From Lantana camara (Eukaryota; Streptophyta; Magnoliopsida; Lamiales; Verbenaceae): DNA of 64,000 nt. Numbering within the stretch: position 1 is the first letter of the stretch; each line of letters begins with the position of its first letter. This document shows positions 12,072 through 23,969 of this stretch, piece after piece. The stretch lies in assembly GCA_037501455.1 (NCBI GenBank), contig CM074858.1, positions 83,054,501-83,118,500 of the forward strand. Direction: 5' to 3'. The translations under genes were made by a program, and so were the position numbers. The notes under the pieces are model-generated. The model saw nothing but the letters and a program-made list of their open reading frames with translations, was not told where the DNA came from and made no database searches.

Positions 12072-14740
12072 TGTAGCACCCTAGACCCCAAGGCGCCACA
12101 TCCCCCGCACTGTAGCCTCAATCCACGCATGAAATGGATAGTTCATACATAAACCAAGACCACAACGAACGGGTGACAACAAAACGACGCTCTAGGCGGG
12201 ACACTCTCCCCAACAAAATCAACAATCACGAATAGAAAAGCGGAAGCAGTAAAGTCATTCATATATATAGGTACCATATTTATTACATAGATACATATAG
12301 GTACCATTTACTATCAATACATTAAGGTCTATTAACAACATACATAATCATGTATCCAAAATACGAATATCGATCCATAACATGAAATGTTCCAAAAGTA
12401 ATATACATGAAGGTATGAAACTAGACCCGTGGAAATGCAAGACTCGACCAACTCCCGCCTAGAACAACCACGCTCAAAAGGTACCTGAAAAGTGGAGTAT
12501 CAGTCTACCGAAGACTGAGTGAGGGGCAATAATTAAATATAGCACACGTCACATGCAAATTGTAGCCTCGGGTAAAGACTTTTAGAAAACAATAATTATA
12601 CAGTTCAAGGAATCTCATCCTTTGCCCGAGATTACAACTATCCATTTTAACACGTTTATTTAATCATGCTTGTCAATATCATGAACATGTGGCCCCGGCG
12701 AGTAAGGGCAATCTCCAACCGAACTCCCAATCGTGAACAATACGTGAACATGCTTGCTTGCTTGGTAAATACGTGATCATGCAATTCATTAAGTGCTCAC
12801 ATAGACAATTTCATTCTTGAAAACATGCAATAACCCGAGGATAACCCGACATTCCGGATTAATCCCCAGTCTCCTTCTTCCTCCGGGTGATAGCGAGTTT
12901 GCAAGGCTCGACTATCCACGACATGGTGTGTGTAGAGGACATGACCCTCTAGACACGGAACTCCTTCCACCACTAATCTCCTAGTGGCTTCGGGGGTGAT
13001 CCCAACAATGTGAGGATAATTCAGGAGTTACCCGTCAGCCCTTGCTTTCCCGGTTGGCTCAAGAATTACCCTCGGGCCCACGTGCAATCATGTACTCGCC
13101 AACATGCTTGAAAATCATGACAATCGATACATTCTTGCTTGAAATGTTTATCACTTTGAAAATGTTTATAAGTATAATAGATTTTGGCCGAAAACTAGCA
13201 CATAAGGGTTATAGGGTTCGTTTTACCAAAACAAAACCTCACCTTTCTTGCAAAATATAATAAAGTAGCGTCCTAAGGAGCTTGCTCCCCGTCCACGCCC
13301 TCGTGACCTGTGTAAATACGATGTACAACCATGAGACATGAACTAAAATGGCCAAAATATGACGAACGGCGAAAACGTGTCGAGACGACCATGAAAATGC
13401 AATGTGGTATTATAACTTTTGGTTTCACATCATATTAGTACATATTATAGCACTTCGGGGTCAAAGAAGTCGTTGGATCGAGGGGTCATTTTCGGAAATT
13501 TATGCAGAAACTTTTGTTCTGCAACACAGGTGGGAACGGCCGTTCCGGTCCCTTTTGCAAAAATGGGAACGGTCGTTCCCAAGGTTCCCCAAAACGTGCC
13601 CGCGTTTCTTTCCCTTAAAGCGCGCCTTTGAGCTGGGAACGGCCCTTCCGGCGCAAGGCCAAAATGGGAACGGCCGTTCCCATGCTCGGCCGCCCATATT
13701 TTGAAAAGAAAGGGGAACGCCCGTTCCCACCAAGCCTTGAGGCTGGGAACGGTCGTTCCCTGCTTCTGCAACTGAAAAAACAGAGCAGAAACAGAGTATG
13801 CTCTCGGGAAGAAAACAACCAAGCAACAAAATCCCATTTTTGATCCCCAAATGCTATAATTTCTGGGAATATGATATAAATACACTTATGGCATAATAAT
13901 ATCACACTTTAACACATAAAACATGCAATACAACAAGATTCCCAAGGTTTCATGTTCATGACCAAGCTAGCTCAAACTTGCCAAATATTCAAGGAATCAA
14001 GCTAGAAATCAAGCAAGAATTCATGTTATCATCAATTAATCATGCTTCCTATTCTAATTCAATCATCTAGCATATATCATCCAAACCCTAGCATGTCCAA
14101 CACAATCAAAGATCATCCTTTTCCATGCAACCAACCTTGAAATGGAAAGAAATGAAGAAAGTGGATGATGATGATGATGATCTCCTAATTCCTTGAACAC
14201 TTCTTGAAATCTTGATGATTGAGATGAAAATTATCTTCTTCTCTTTTCTTCCTTGAGATACCGAGAGAGAGATGAAGAAGTTGGGAAAAATTTTGGTTGA
14301 AAATGATCAAGGAAGAACCTTGGAGATGTATTACGTGATGCATCTCCTTGGTTTTAGTGAAATATGCCAATTTGCCAATTAATCCTTCAACTCATGAGAG
14401 TATGCAATTGAGTAAATAAGCTTTTGAAATATAATCAATGAGGTCCTTAGAAGATCATGCAATTAAGTCTCTAGCATTTAAGGAAATATTCAACTAAGGA
14501 CGATTTGGTAATATAAACCACTCTCGGTATTAATTTCATGCAAAAAATATTTTTCGTGTCATGAAATAATATTTTGAATGATATGAAATCGAAAAATTGA
14601 GATAAATAATATTTCATGAATTTTATAAAATATGAATGCCACGTAAGAATATATTATGAAATTAAAAGAAATAAAATAAACCTACGCTCAAACTCACACG
14701 TGGCGTGCTTACCTGTTCATCCGGAAACCGGGGCGTTACA
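12072..14740 (-). repeat. Gypsy-B 3' LTR (left on the + strand)
   Basis: On the + strand it runs from TGTAGCACCC to GGGCGTTACA, so in element orientation it starts TGTAACGCCCC and ends GGGTGCTACA. It is nearly identical to the LTR at 19543-22210. Besides the palindrome array I see no coding content. Short open frames near 13400-13900 are produced by that array and the GC-rich stretch around it. Confidence 0.95.
13532..13760. repeat. Six-copy GGGAACGGCCGTTCCC palindrome array in Gypsy-B 3' LTR
   Basis: Copies at 13532 (GGGAACGGCCGTTCC), 13565 (GGGAACGGTCGTTCCC), 13635 (GGGAACGGCCCTTCC), 13666 (GGGAACGGCCGTTCCC, perfect), 13712 (GGGGAACGCCCGTTCCC) and 13745 (GGGAACGGTCGTTCCC). The spacing is irregular, 30 to 70 bases, so this is not a simple tandem repeat. 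Each core is 16 bp and self-complementary or nearly so. Confidence 0.9.
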
Positions 14741-14761
14741 ACTCTCCCCCCCTTAGAAGAA
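14741..14761 (-). other. Gypsy-B polypurine tract
   Basis: Read on the minus strand, this is TCTTCTAAGGGGGGGGAGAG directly before the 3' LTR. It is the expected primer for plus-strand DNA synthesis, and its position fixes the LTR boundary at 14740/14741. Confidence 0.88.
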
Positions 14762-14778
14762 TCTGGTCCCCAGATTCT

Positions 14779-16230
14779 CTAGTCTTGCTCGAACAACTCC
14801 GAGTGGAACCGTTTCATTTTATCCTCTGTTTCCCACGTCACTTCCTCGGTTTTATCGCTTCTCCACAAAACCTTAACCATGGGAATTCTCCGGTTTCTCA
14901 ACTCTTGAAATTTCCGATCCATGATTCTAACCGGCCTCTGCACAAATGTCAAATTCGGTTCCAGTTCAACTTCTTCCACGGGGAGAATCGTAGTCTCATC
15001 GGGGTAATATTTCCTTAATTGTGAAACATGAAACACGTTGTGAATCCCCGTAAGACTCGGTGGTAGGTCCAGTCGATAGGCTACCTCGCCTATTCTTTCA
15101 AGAACCTCAAACGGACCTAAGTAGCGAGGATTAAGTTTTCCTCCTTTCCCGATCCGGGTGAAACCTTTCCTTGGTGACACCTTCAAGAATACCCGGTCAC
15201 CCACTTCAAATTCTAGATCTCTTCGGCGCTTATCGGCATAGCTCTTCTGCCTATCTTGCGCGGCTCTCATCCGTTGTTGAATCATTTGAACCTTTTCAAT
15301 CATAGCCTGAACGACTTTGGAAGGCCTTTCGAATCTTCCACCTCTCTTTACCCCTTCCTGTTTCGACCATTTCCATTCCTCCAAGTCGAAGAACAACGGA
15401 GATCGGCACTTCCTTCCATAAAGTAACTCGTAAGGAGCCATCCCAATCGAAGCCTGAAAGCTGTTATTGTAAGCAAACTCGATCAAGGGAAGCTGTTCTG
15501 ACCACGAGCTCTGAAAATCCATCGCGCAAGCCCGAAGAAGATCTTCCAAATACCTGATTAACCTTTCAGTCTGGCCGTCTGTTTGAGGGTGGAATGCCGT
15601 ACTGAACTTAAGTTTCGTACCCAAGACAGCCTGTAATTCCTGCCACAGCTTAGAAGTGAACCTCGGGTCTCGATCCGAAACTATGCTCACCGGAATACCA
15701 TGAAGTCGAATAATCTCTCTGTTATAGATTTCGGCCAACTTCGGAATCTTATAGGACATCCGGACCGGTAGAAAGTGAGCAGACTTTGTGAATCTATCCA
15801 CGATCACCCAAATTCCATCAAACCCGCCTTTAACCTTCGGTAACCCAGAAACAAAATCCATCGTTACTTGTTCCCACTTCCATTCGGGAATAGGTAACGG
15901 TTGTAGAAGTCCCGCGGGTTTTTGGTGCTCAGCTTTCACTTTCTGGCAAGTCAGGCAATGTTTCACATACTCTGCCACGTCCCTCTTCATCCCGTTCCAC
16001 CAATAATACTGTTTCAAATCCTTATACATTTTATTTCCTCCTGGGTGGATCGAGTAGGCTGACTTGTGAGCTTCTTCGAGTAGGACCCGTCTCAATTCTT
16101 CAGGCACTACTACTCTGTTTTTAAACCGAAGCAACCCGGTCTCATCAAACCCAAACGGACTCTCCGGGTCGTCCTTAGCTTTACTTACAAGCCTCTGCAC
16201 TTCCGGATCCTTATTCTGGGCCTCAAACAA
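14779..16230 (-). CDS. Gypsy-B pol, C-terminal part: integrase with chromodomain-like tail
   Basis: This is the continuation of the gag-pol frame after the in-frame TAG at 16249-16251. The given start is only the first Met after that stop. In these 483 residues the integrase zinc-binding ligands are H55, H62, C92 and C95. The catalytic triad is D125, D186 and E222, with the classic 35-residue spacing between the last two. The last 45 or so residues (VKVLWRSDKTEEVTWE) match the chromodomain-type tail of chromoviruses, which is thought to direct insertion to heterochromatin. All catalytic residues are kept. The protein would be made only by stop read-through or from a sister element without the stop. 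Confidence 0.92.
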   Translation of the reverse strand: MFEAQNKDPEVQRLVSKAKDDPESPFGFDETGLLRFKNRVVVPEELRRVLLEEAHKSAYSIHPGGNKMYKDLKQYYWWNGMKRDVAEYVKHCLTCQKVKAEHQKPAGLLQPLPIPEWKWEQVTMDFVSGLPKVKGGFDGIWVIVDRFTKSAHFLPVRMSYKIPKLAEIYNREIIRLHGIPVSIVSDRDPRFTSKLWQELQAVLGTKLKFSTAFHPQTDGQTERLIRYLEDLLRACAMDFQSSWSEQLPLIEFAYNNSFQASIGMAPYELLYGRKCRSPLFFDLEEWKWSKQEGVKRGGRFERPSKVVQAMIEKVQMIQQRMRAAQDRQKSYADKRRRDLEFEVGDRVFLKVSPRKGFTRIGKGGKLNPRYLGPFEVLERIGEVAYRLDLPPSLTGIHNVFHVSQLRKYYPDETTILPVEEVELEPNLTFVQRPVRIMDRKFQELRNRRIPMVKVLWRSDKTEEVTWETEDKMKRFHSELFEQD

Positions 16231-16248
16231 TTGTTGCTTTAATTCCGG

Positions 16249-19200
16249 CTAAATTGTAATATTAGAAACCCGAGCCTTTAACACAATCGGGGCAACTTCC
16301 TTACTTTCCTTTATGTCCAAACTCGATACACTCGCCTTCCTGCTAAGTGCATCGGCGACCACATTGGCTTTCCCGGGATGGTATTTAATTGTGCAGTCAT
16401 AATCTTCCAACTTTTCCATCCAACGCCGTTGCCTCATATTTAGATCCTTCTGCGTGAATAAATACTGGAGGCTCTTGTGGTCAGTAAAGATCTCAAAGGA
16501 AGTCCCATAAAGGTAATGTCTCCATTTCCCGAGCGCAAAGATCACAGCTGCAAGCTCTAGGTCGTGTGTCGGATAATTCCTTTCATATTCCTTTAGCTTC
16601 CGAGATGCATAAGCGATCACTTTTCCTTTCTGAGTCAAAACACAACCTAAGCCTTCTTTAGAAGCATCGGTATAAACTGCATACTCTTCTGAACCCTCGG
16701 GGAGCGTTAACACTGGAGCTGAGACTAATTTTTCCTTCAGAAAATTAAAGCTTTGATCACACTTCTCGTCCCAGACAAATTTAACATCCTTCTTTGTCAA
16801 CCGGGTTAACGGTGCCGCAATCTTGGAGAAGTCCTGAACAAACCTTCTATAATAACCGGCCAATCCCAAGAAGCTTCTAATCTCTGAGGCGTTCTTTGGT
16901 TTCTCCCACCTAAGCACGGCCTCAATTTTCGAGGGATCGACTTCCAACCCTTTTCCTGAAATCACATGCCCCAAGAAAGAAACCCGATCAATCCAAAATT
17001 CACACTTACTGAACTTAGCAAATAACTGATGCTCTTTTAATGTCTGAAGAACGAGTCTGAGATGTCTCGCGTGCTCCTCGGGTGATTTCGAGAAAACCAG
17101 AATGTCATCAATAAATATTACCACGAATTTGTCGAGAAAAGGCCTGAATATCCGGTGCATCATATCCATAAAAGCTGCAGGGGCGTTAGTTAATCCAAAC
17201 GGCATAACCACGAACTCATAGTGCCCGTACCGAGTGTTGAATCCCGTCTTTGGAATGTCCTCTGCTCGGATCCGCAGCTGATAGTATCCCTGTCTTAAAT
17301 CCAATTTCGAATACACTTTAGAACCCTGGAGTATATCGAACAACTCCTCGATATGTGGAAGGGGATACTTGTTCTTGATAGTCATCCTGTTCAACTCCCT
17401 GTAATCAATGCACATTCTTAGAGTCCCGTCCTTCTTCTTTACAAACAACACCGGTGCTCCCCACGGTGAAGAACTTGGCCGAATGTACCCGACTTCCAAC
17501 AAAGCCTCAAGCTGAACTTTTAATTCCTTCAACTCAGCTGGAGCCATCCGGTAAGGAGTCTTTGAATATGGTTCAGCATTCGGGAAAAGATCAATCACAA
17601 ATTCAATCTCTCGTTCAGGAGGCAAGGAATCCAGCTTCTCTGGAAATACCTCGGGAAATTCCTTTACTACTTCTGTGTCCTCTAACTTCACCTGATCCTT
17701 TGGCTTGTTCAGAATATAGGCAATGAACCCTGTGGCCCCCTCTCTGACTAGTCTCTGAGCCTCTGAAAACGAAAGTAGTGGTACGGTCTTTGAAGTACAG
17801 CCCGTAACAACCTCTGAACCCAACTGAACCTTCTTAGCCCGGCAATCCACCGTAGCACTATGCCTGTATAACCACTCCATTCCCAAAATAGCCCCGTATC
17901 TCTCCATTGGCATCACAATAAAGTCAGTCAGAAACTCCCGGCCTTCAATCACAACTGGAACATCCTTGTAAACCTGATCCGTCTCTCGCCTACTACCGAA
18001 AGGAGTACTAACTATATAGCACACAGAAGTACACATAGCAGGCAAAGACAAGGTAATAGCAATAGAATGCGCAAGAAAGGAGTGTGTAGCTCCTGGATCA
18101 AATAATGTATGGATGTTCGTGCCATGGATGCAAATAATACCTTCAACTACCGCAGCGGGGTCAATATCAGCCTCCTGCTCCTCTCCAGCAAGTGCATAAG
18201 CCCGAGCTCTCACCAGGGGTCTCGGTCCTGCAGGTGGTGGATCCTGACGATCCGGACAACCATCAACCAAGTGCTCGTTACTCCCGCAGATCAAACATAG
18301 ACCCAACCGGCGTCTGCAGTTATCATAGGTGTGCGTAGGATGTCCACACCATGTGCATCTCGGTCTCTGAGGTGGCTGAGGTGGTGCTGGAGCTCTCGGT
18401 CCCTTCGGGAATGGCCCGGTGTACTTAGGTTTCTTCCCGGTATCCCTCTGAGCTGGAGGTGTAGAATAAGTCATCGGCCTTTTTCCTGAGCTCGAACCCT
18501 GACCTGATCTCGAGCCTGAAGCCTGTCCTGCTCGCTGAGTAGCCCTCCTAGCACTATCAGAATCTTCAACCTTTAGGGCCTTTACTGTAGCTTTCGCCCA
18601 GGTGCTGGTATTAGTAGCTTTCAGTGCATCCTGAATGTCTGGTCTCAACCCCTGAACGAACTGCATTGCTTTGTGAAAGTCGTCGTTCGCTATGTTAGGT
18701 GCATAGCGAGAAAGTCTCTCGAACTCAGCGATATACTGGCCCACGGACCTGCTTCCCTGCTTCAATTCTGTAAACTCCCTCAACCTGCGGGTACGGGAAG
18801 CTGGAGGAATATACTTGTTTCTGAACTCCCGTACAAAGACCTCCCAAGTAATCTCGGTCCCTGCTGCCTCCAGAACAATCTGAGTGCTCTCCCACCAGGA
18901 GTAGGCCTCGCCCTGAATAAGAGTGAGTGTACAACGAGCCTTCTCCTGACTGTCACAAGGAATAAGCTGCCATATCCTCTCGATCTCCTTCAACCACATC
19001 TCTGCCTGTATGTCATCTCCCTTATAGAACTTCGGGGGACGCTGATTCTGGAACTCTCGCAAGATAGCAGAAATGGGATTCTCTGGAGGTGCTACCTGCG
19101 CTGGTGGTGGTGGTGGAGGTACCCGTTCCTGTAACCTCTGATCAATTAGCCCCACTACTGCGTTCATGAAATCCTGGGGCTGTGCCTGGGCAGGTGGAGG

Positions 19201-19287
19201 AGGTGGTGATCTCTCGCGGCGATGATGTCGGCGATGATGATGCCTGTGCCTCGAGGATCGGTCACTGGAACGTCTATCATGCTCCAT
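16249..19287 (-). CDS. Gypsy-B gag-protease-reverse transcriptase-RNase H
   Basis: A 1012-residue polyprotein starting at the first ATG after the primer site ([20 protein letters not shown], a basic His/Arg-rich start). The gag domain spans roughly residues 85-220. CCHC knuckles lie near residues 312-345 (second: [14 protein letters not shown]). The protease site is FDPGATHSF near residue 397, and the DPGA form also occurs in Gypsy-C. The RT contains [24 protein letters not shown] and the catalytic FIDDIL near residue 726. RNase H has [13 protein letters not shown] near residue 874 and DHKSLQYLF. The frame ends at a single TAG where the related Gypsy-C has a Gln codon, and the same frame then continues as integrase. 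No frameshifts are seen. Confidence 0.94.
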   Translation of the reverse strand: MEHDRRSSDRSSRHRHHHRRHHRRERSPPPPPAQAQPQDFMNAVVGLIDQRLQERVPPPPPPAQVAPPENPISAILREFQNQRPPKFYKGDDIQAEMWLKEIERIWQLIPCDSQEKARCTLTLIQGEAYSWWESTQIVLEAAGTEITWEVFVREFRNKYIPPASRTRRLREFTELKQGSRSVGQYIAEFERLSRYAPNIANDDFHKAMQFVQGLRPDIQDALKATNTSTWAKATVKALKVEDSDSARRATQRAGQASGSRSGQGSSSGKRPMTYSTPPAQRDTGKKPKYTGPFPKGPRAPAPPQPPQRPRCTWCGHPTHTYDNCRRRLGLCLICGSNEHLVDGCPDRQDPPPAGPRPLVRARAYALAGEEQEADIDPAAVVEGIICIHGTNIHTLFDPGATHSFLAHSIAITLSLPAMCTSVCYIVSTPFGSRRETDQVYKDVPVVIEGREFLTDFIVMPMERYGAILGMEWLYRHSATVDCRAKKVQLGSEVVTGCTSKTVPLLSFSEAQRLVREGATGFIAYILNKPKDQVKLEDTEVVKEFPEVFPEKLDSLPPEREIEFVIDLFPNAEPYSKTPYRMAPAELKELKVQLEALLEVGYIRPSSSPWGAPVLFVKKKDGTLRMCIDYRELNRMTIKNKYPLPHIEELFDILQGSKVYSKLDLRQGYYQLRIRAEDIPKTGFNTRYGHYEFVVMPFGLTNAPAAFMDMMHRIFRPFLDKFVVIFIDDILVFSKSPEEHARHLRLVLQTLKEHQLFAKFSKCEFWIDRVSFLGHVISGKGLEVDPSKIEAVLRWEKPKNASEIRSFLGLAGYYRRFVQDFSKIAAPLTRLTKKDVKFVWDEKCDQSFNFLKEKLVSAPVLTLPEGSEEYAVYTDASKEGLGCVLTQKGKVIAYASRKLKEYERNYPTHDLELAAVIFALGKWRHYLYGTSFEIFTDHKSLQYLFTQKDLNMRQRRWMEKLEDYDCTIKYHPGKANVVADALSRKASVSSLDIKESKEVAPIVLKARVSNITI

Positions 19288-19514
19288 CCTGAGATTAAAT
19301 CACTAAACATGCGTGGCTTGATCAATAAATGCAAATGTGTGCACACAATTTCCATAGTATCAAGTAACACATATTCAAGAAAGATCAAGTAGTTCAATTA
19401 ATACGAGTAAGGGAGTAAATCAAGTAAATCATCCCAATGCAGACTCCCAAATACCACCTAATCCTATGTCGTGCGACCTAGACTGACTGAACACGACTCG
19501 AGAACCTCGGTTTT

Positions 19515-19534
19515 GCAACCGGGCTCTGATACCA
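19515..19534 (-). other. Gypsy-B primer-binding site (tRNA-iMet)
   Basis: On the minus strand it reads TGGTATCAGAGCCCGGTTGC, 8 bases inside the 5' LTR. The first 12 bases are the standard plant initiator-Met primer site. Confidence 0.92.
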
Positions 19535-19542
19535 CCTGTAGA

Positions 19543-22210
19543 TGTAGCACCCTAGACCCCAAGGCGCCACATCCCCCGCACTGTAGCCTCAATCCACGCA
19601 TGAAATGGATAGTTCATACATAAACCAAGACCACAGCGAACGGGTGACAACAAAACGACGCTCTAGGCGGGACACTCTCCCCAACAAAATCAACAATCAC
19701 GAATAGAAAAACGGAAGCAGTAAAGTCATTCATATATATAGGTACCATATTTATTACATAGATACATATAGGTACCATTTACTATCAATACATTAAGGTC
19801 TATTAACAACATACATAATCATGTATCCAAAATACGAATATCGATCCATAACATGAAATGTTCCAAAAGTAATATACATGAAGGTATGAAACTAGACCCG
19901 TGGAAATGCAAGACTCGACCAACTCCCGCCTAGAACAACCACGCTCAAAAGGTACCTGAAAAGTGGAGTATCAGTCTACCGAAGACTGAGTGAGGGGCAA
20001 TAATTAAATATAGCACACGTCACATGCAAATTGTAGCCTCGGGTAAAGACTTTTAGAAAACAATAATTATACAGTTCAAGGAATCTCATCCTTTGCCCGA
20101 GATTACAACTATCCATTTTAACACGTTTATTTAATCATGCTTGTCAATATCATGAACATGTGGCCCCGGCGAGTAAGGGCAATCTCCAACCGAACTCCCA
20201 ATCGTGAACAATACGTGAACATGCTTGCTTGCTTGGTAAATACGTGATCATGCAATTCATTAAGTGCTCACATAGACAATTTCATTCTTGAAAACATGCA
20301 ATAACCCGAGGATAACCCGACATTCCGGATTAATCCCCAGTCTCCTTCTTCCTCCGGGTGATAGCGAGTTTGCAAGGCTCGACTATCCACGACATGGTGT
20401 GTGTAGAGGACATGACCCTCTAGACACGGAACTCCTTCCACCACTAATCTCCTAGTGGCTTCGGGGGTGATCCCAACAATGTGAGGATAATTCAGGAGTT
20501 ACCCGTCAGCCCTTGCTTTCCCGGTTGGCTCAAGAATTACCCTCGGGCCCACGTGCAATCATGTACTCGCCAACATGCTTGAAAATCATGACAATCGATA
20601 CATTCTTGCTTGAAATGTTTATCACTTTGAAAATGTTATAAGTATAATAGATTTTGGCCGAAAACTAGCACATAAGGGTTATAGGGTTCGTTTTACCAAA
20701 ACAAAACCTCACCTTTCTTGCAAAATATAATAAAGTAGCGTCCTAAGGAGCTTGCTCCCCGTCCACGCCCTCGTGACCTGTGTAAATACGATGTACAACC
20801 ATGAGACATGAACTAAAATGGCCAAAATATGACGAACGGCGAAAACGTGTCGAGACGACCATGAAAATGCAATGTGGTATTATAACTTTTGGTTTCACAT
20901 CATATTAGTACATATTATAGCACTTCGGGGTCAAAGAAGTCGTTGGATCGAGGGGTCATTTTCGGAAATTTATGCAGAAACTTTTGTTCTGCAACACAGG
21001 TGGGAACGGCCGTTCCGGTCCCTTTTGCAAAAATGGGAACGGTCGTTCCCAAGGTTCCCCAAAACGTGCCCGCGTTTCTTTCCCTTAAAGCGCGCCTTTG
21101 AGCTGGGAACGGCCCTTCCGGCGCAAGGCCAAAATGGGAACGGCCGTTCCCATGCTCGGCCGCCCATATTTTGAAAAGAAAGGGGAACGCCCGTTCCCAC
21201 CAAGCCTTGAGGCTGGGAACGGTCGTTCCCTGCTTCTGCAACTGAAAAAACAGAGCAGAAACAGAGTATGCTCTCGGGAAGAAAACAACCAAGCAACAAA
21301 ATCCCATTTTTGATCCCCAAATGCTATAATTTCTGGGAATATGATATAAATACACTTATGGCATAATAATATCACACTTTAACACATAAAACATGCAATA
21401 CAACAAGATTCCCAAGGTTTCATGTTCATGACCAAGCTAGCTCAAACTTGCCAAATATTCAAGGAATCAAGCTAGAAATCAAGCAGGAATTCATGTTATC
21501 ATCAATTAATCATGCTTCCTATTCTAATTCAATCATCTAGCATATATCATCCAAACCCTAGCATGTCCAACACAATCAAAGATCATCCTTTTCCATGCAA
21601 CCAACCTTGAAATGGAAAGAAATGAAGAAAGTGGATGATGATGATGATGATCTCCTAATTCCTTGAACACTTCTTGAAATCTTGATGATTGAGATGAAAA
21701 TTATCTTCTTCTCTTTTCTTCCTTGAGATACCGAGAGAGAGATGAAGAAGTTGGGAAAATTTTTGGTTGAAAATGATCAAGGAAGAACCTTGGAGATGTA
21801 TTACGTGATGCATCTCCTTGGTTTTAGTGAAATATGCCAATTTGCCAATTAATCCTTCAACTCATGAGAGTATGCAATTGAGTAAATAAGCTTTTGAAAT
21901 ATAATCAATGAGGTCCTTAGAAGATCATGCAATTAAGTCCCTAGCATTTAAGGAAATATTCAACTAAGGACGATTTGGTAATATAAACCACTCTCGGTAT
22001 TAATTTCATGCAAAAAATATTTTTCGTGTCATGAAATAATATTTTGAATGATATGAAATCGAAAAATTGAGATAAATAATATTTCATGAATTTTATAAAA
22101 TATGAATGCCACGTAAGAATATATTATGAAATTAAAAGAAATAAAATAAACCTACGCTCAAACTCACACGTGGCGTGCTTACCTGTTCATCCGGAAACCG
22201 GGGCGTTACA
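19543..22210 (-). repeat. Gypsy-B 5' LTR (right on the + strand)
   Basis: Nearly identical to the LTR at 12072-14740. It is followed on the + strand by TATAG (22211-22215), the target duplication, after which the Gypsy-A LTR resumes. Confidence 0.95.
21002..21230. repeat. Six-copy GGGAACGGCCGTTCCC palindrome array in Gypsy-B 5' LTR
   Basis: The same six cores as at 13532-13760, offset by 7470 bases and without visible differences. In element orientation the array lies about 1.0-1.2 kb into the 2.67-kb LTR. Confidence 0.9.
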
Positions 22211-22805
22211 TATAGTATTACTGGATCAAAATGCTTTGGATTGCAAAAACCACGCCCCGGTTCATGAATATTATGATTTTGAATATGCTCTGTCTCTATG
22301 TATATGTACGTGTGCGTGGGTTAGCCCCTCACCAGTCTTTAGGACTGACCCTCGATGTCGTTTCCCTTTGCTTTCGAGTTGCAGGTGCAGGGTTCGGTCT
22401 GAGCTAGGCGGCGGTTTTCTTTTAGGTCATTCGAGTCGAGTCTTTTGCATACTGCATCTTTATCTCTCGCTTTAGTACTTTGGAGATATGTACAAGATTA
22501 TGTCTATGACTCGAATTTGGAATTTGTAAGCTTTTATTTGGCCCTGGAGTGGCATCGCATTTATATCTTTTATTCTTTTGAGCATGTATGACGTTAGTAT
22601 TTGTTGATCCTGTTACTTCCGCGTATGTTTTATTTTGTTGCGTACTCTGTTTTAGGGTCTAGACCGCCTAGCTTAGGTGAGAGTTTTTGCTTGTCTTCCG
22701 TTCGCTATAGCTTGGTGCGTGTGCGGATTTTCCATTTCGTTACACGTGTCGGGCTATGGTGCGGGGGATGTGGTGCCCTTCGCTCCGAGGTGCTACATCT
22801 TAAAG

Positions 22806-22825
22806 TGGTATCAGAGCTCTGGGTT
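22806..22825 (+). other. Gypsy-A primer-binding site (tRNA-iMet)
   Basis: TGGTATCAGAGCTCTGGGTT, 8 bases after the LTR end at 22797. It is still a good match to the initiator-Met primer site although the coding region is decayed. Confidence 0.92.
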
Positions 22826-23014
22826 GCAAAAACAGAGCTCTAGTGTCGTGTTGGGTCTGTCTAGGTCGTTCGGCTTAGGATTATGTGTTTGTTTGCATTC
22901 ATTTGCACCATTTATGTGATTATTTGTTATAAATTGTATTAATTGTTCACATGAACATGTATTTACTAACCGACATGCACCTATCTCTTTATTATAGTTG
23001 TTGAGATTCTCAGG

Positions 23015-23969
23015 ATGTCATCGAGTCGACAACACTTCGGTCAACCCTTACATCAACACCCTCATCCATCCCTCATTGCCGAAGAGTTCATGACCGCGAT
23101 GTTTCAACACTTCCAACCTAATCAAGGACCATCTTCTTCTACAACGCCACCAATGGATCCGATGATAACCCTATATCGGGAGTTTGGGACCTTCAATCCG
23201 TCATAATTCCGAGGAGGTGATGATATTAAAGCCGAGGAATGGTTGTCGAGGAGGTGACCCTCAAAATATGGTTCGTCTTGTTACCCTACTTCTACAAGGG
23301 CAAGCAAAGTTATGGTGGTCAAGAGTCACTCAACAACTAGAAGCGACAAGCGAAGAATTAACTTGGAATGTGTTTATCCGGGAGTTCAGAAAGAGATATA
23401 CGCCAGCTATTCTACGAAACCGAAGATTCGAAGAGTTTTGTACCCTTAAACAAGGAGACAAGACGGTTATGGAATACTTAGAGGAGTTCGAGAGGTTGGG
23501 CGCTTACGTGCCACATGTCATAAATGATGATGGGATGAAGGCTAACTACTTTATGGAAGGGCTTCCGAGTGAGTTTAGGGAAGCTTTGATTGTCAGCGAC
23601 ACGAGTACTTGGAATCAAGCCGTTGAGAAAGCACTACGGGTCGAGAATAGATGGATGGCAAGAAAGAGACATAAAGAAGAGGCACCGGAACGACCACTCG
23701 CATTAGGTTCATGTTCCAACTTGCGGAAGAGAAGTAACAAGAAGTCTAAGCCTTGGAAGATACCTCGATCGGAGAGACAGTTCCAACCGTGCGCCCATTG
23801 CGGAGGGACCAATCATACCTACGAGGGATGTTGGATTCGGTTACGGAGATACTACGCTTGCGGGTCTTCAGAGCACAAGTTTCCAGACTATAATCGTTCG
23901 AGGGCTAATAAACAAAGGAGGCGGAACCAAAGGCTTCAAGTTGGGAATCAAATCGAACCCGAAAATTGA
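23015..23969 (+). pseudogene. Gypsy-A gag pseudogene
   Basis: The ATG at 23015 begins an open stretch (MSSSRQHFGQ) that stops near 23205 where the conserved gag core begins. A reading-frame change then leads into 23184-23969, which holds the gag core (LLLQGQAKLWWSRVTQQ, FIREFRKRYTP, YLEEFERLGAYVPHV) and a damaged zinc-knuckle region (CAHCGGTNHTYEGC). The order and motifs match gag of Gypsy-B and Gypsy-C. The product would be the particle structural protein. The frame break makes this copy non-functional unless frameshifting occurs, which I do not expect here. Confidence 0.85.

Larger units (their letters stand above)
12072..22210 (-). mobile_element. Gypsy-B: young, nearly intact Ty3/gypsy chromovirus
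   Basis: A complete 10.1-kb element on the minus strand with the perfect 5-bp duplication TATAG (12067-12071 and 22211-22215). The LTRs are 12072-14740 and 19543-22210 (2669 and 2668 bp). By eye they differ at about five substitutions and one single-base indel, so the insertion is recent. It has a primer site for initiator tRNA-Met, a polypurine tract, and one gag-pol frame of about 1503 codons interrupted by a single TAG. The order gag-PR-RT-RH-INT and the chromodomain-like C-terminus identify a chromovirus. The long LTRs favour the Tekay/Del clade, which is inferred. Confidence 0.95.
1794..22797 (+). repeat. Gypsy-A 5' LTR, split into three pieces
   Basis: The LTR pieces are 1794-3552, 10576-12071 and 22211-22797. 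They join into one LTR colinear with the 3' LTR pieces of the same element. The first piece holds a cysteine/leucine-codon-like stretch rich in TGCTGC (about 3150-3340) that gives open frames but no recognisable protein. A long TA run lies at about 11407-11445. The LTR ends at GCTACA, 8 bases before the primer-binding site. Confidence 0.9.

Noticed and set aside
13402..13905. Six overlapping open frames on both strands in the Gypsy-B LTR (same at 20872-21375)
   Set aside because: The repeated ERPF/GTAVP/NGRS peptides are translations of the GGGAACGGCCGTTCCC array. Both copies lie in LTRs with no initiation or domain evidence.
16249..16251. Programmed stop read-through between RNase H and integrase of Gypsy-B
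   Set aside because: Not adopted as the main reading, because Gypsy-C has a Gln codon at the same place and single C-to-T stops are common in this nest. It is kept as an alternative in the findings.
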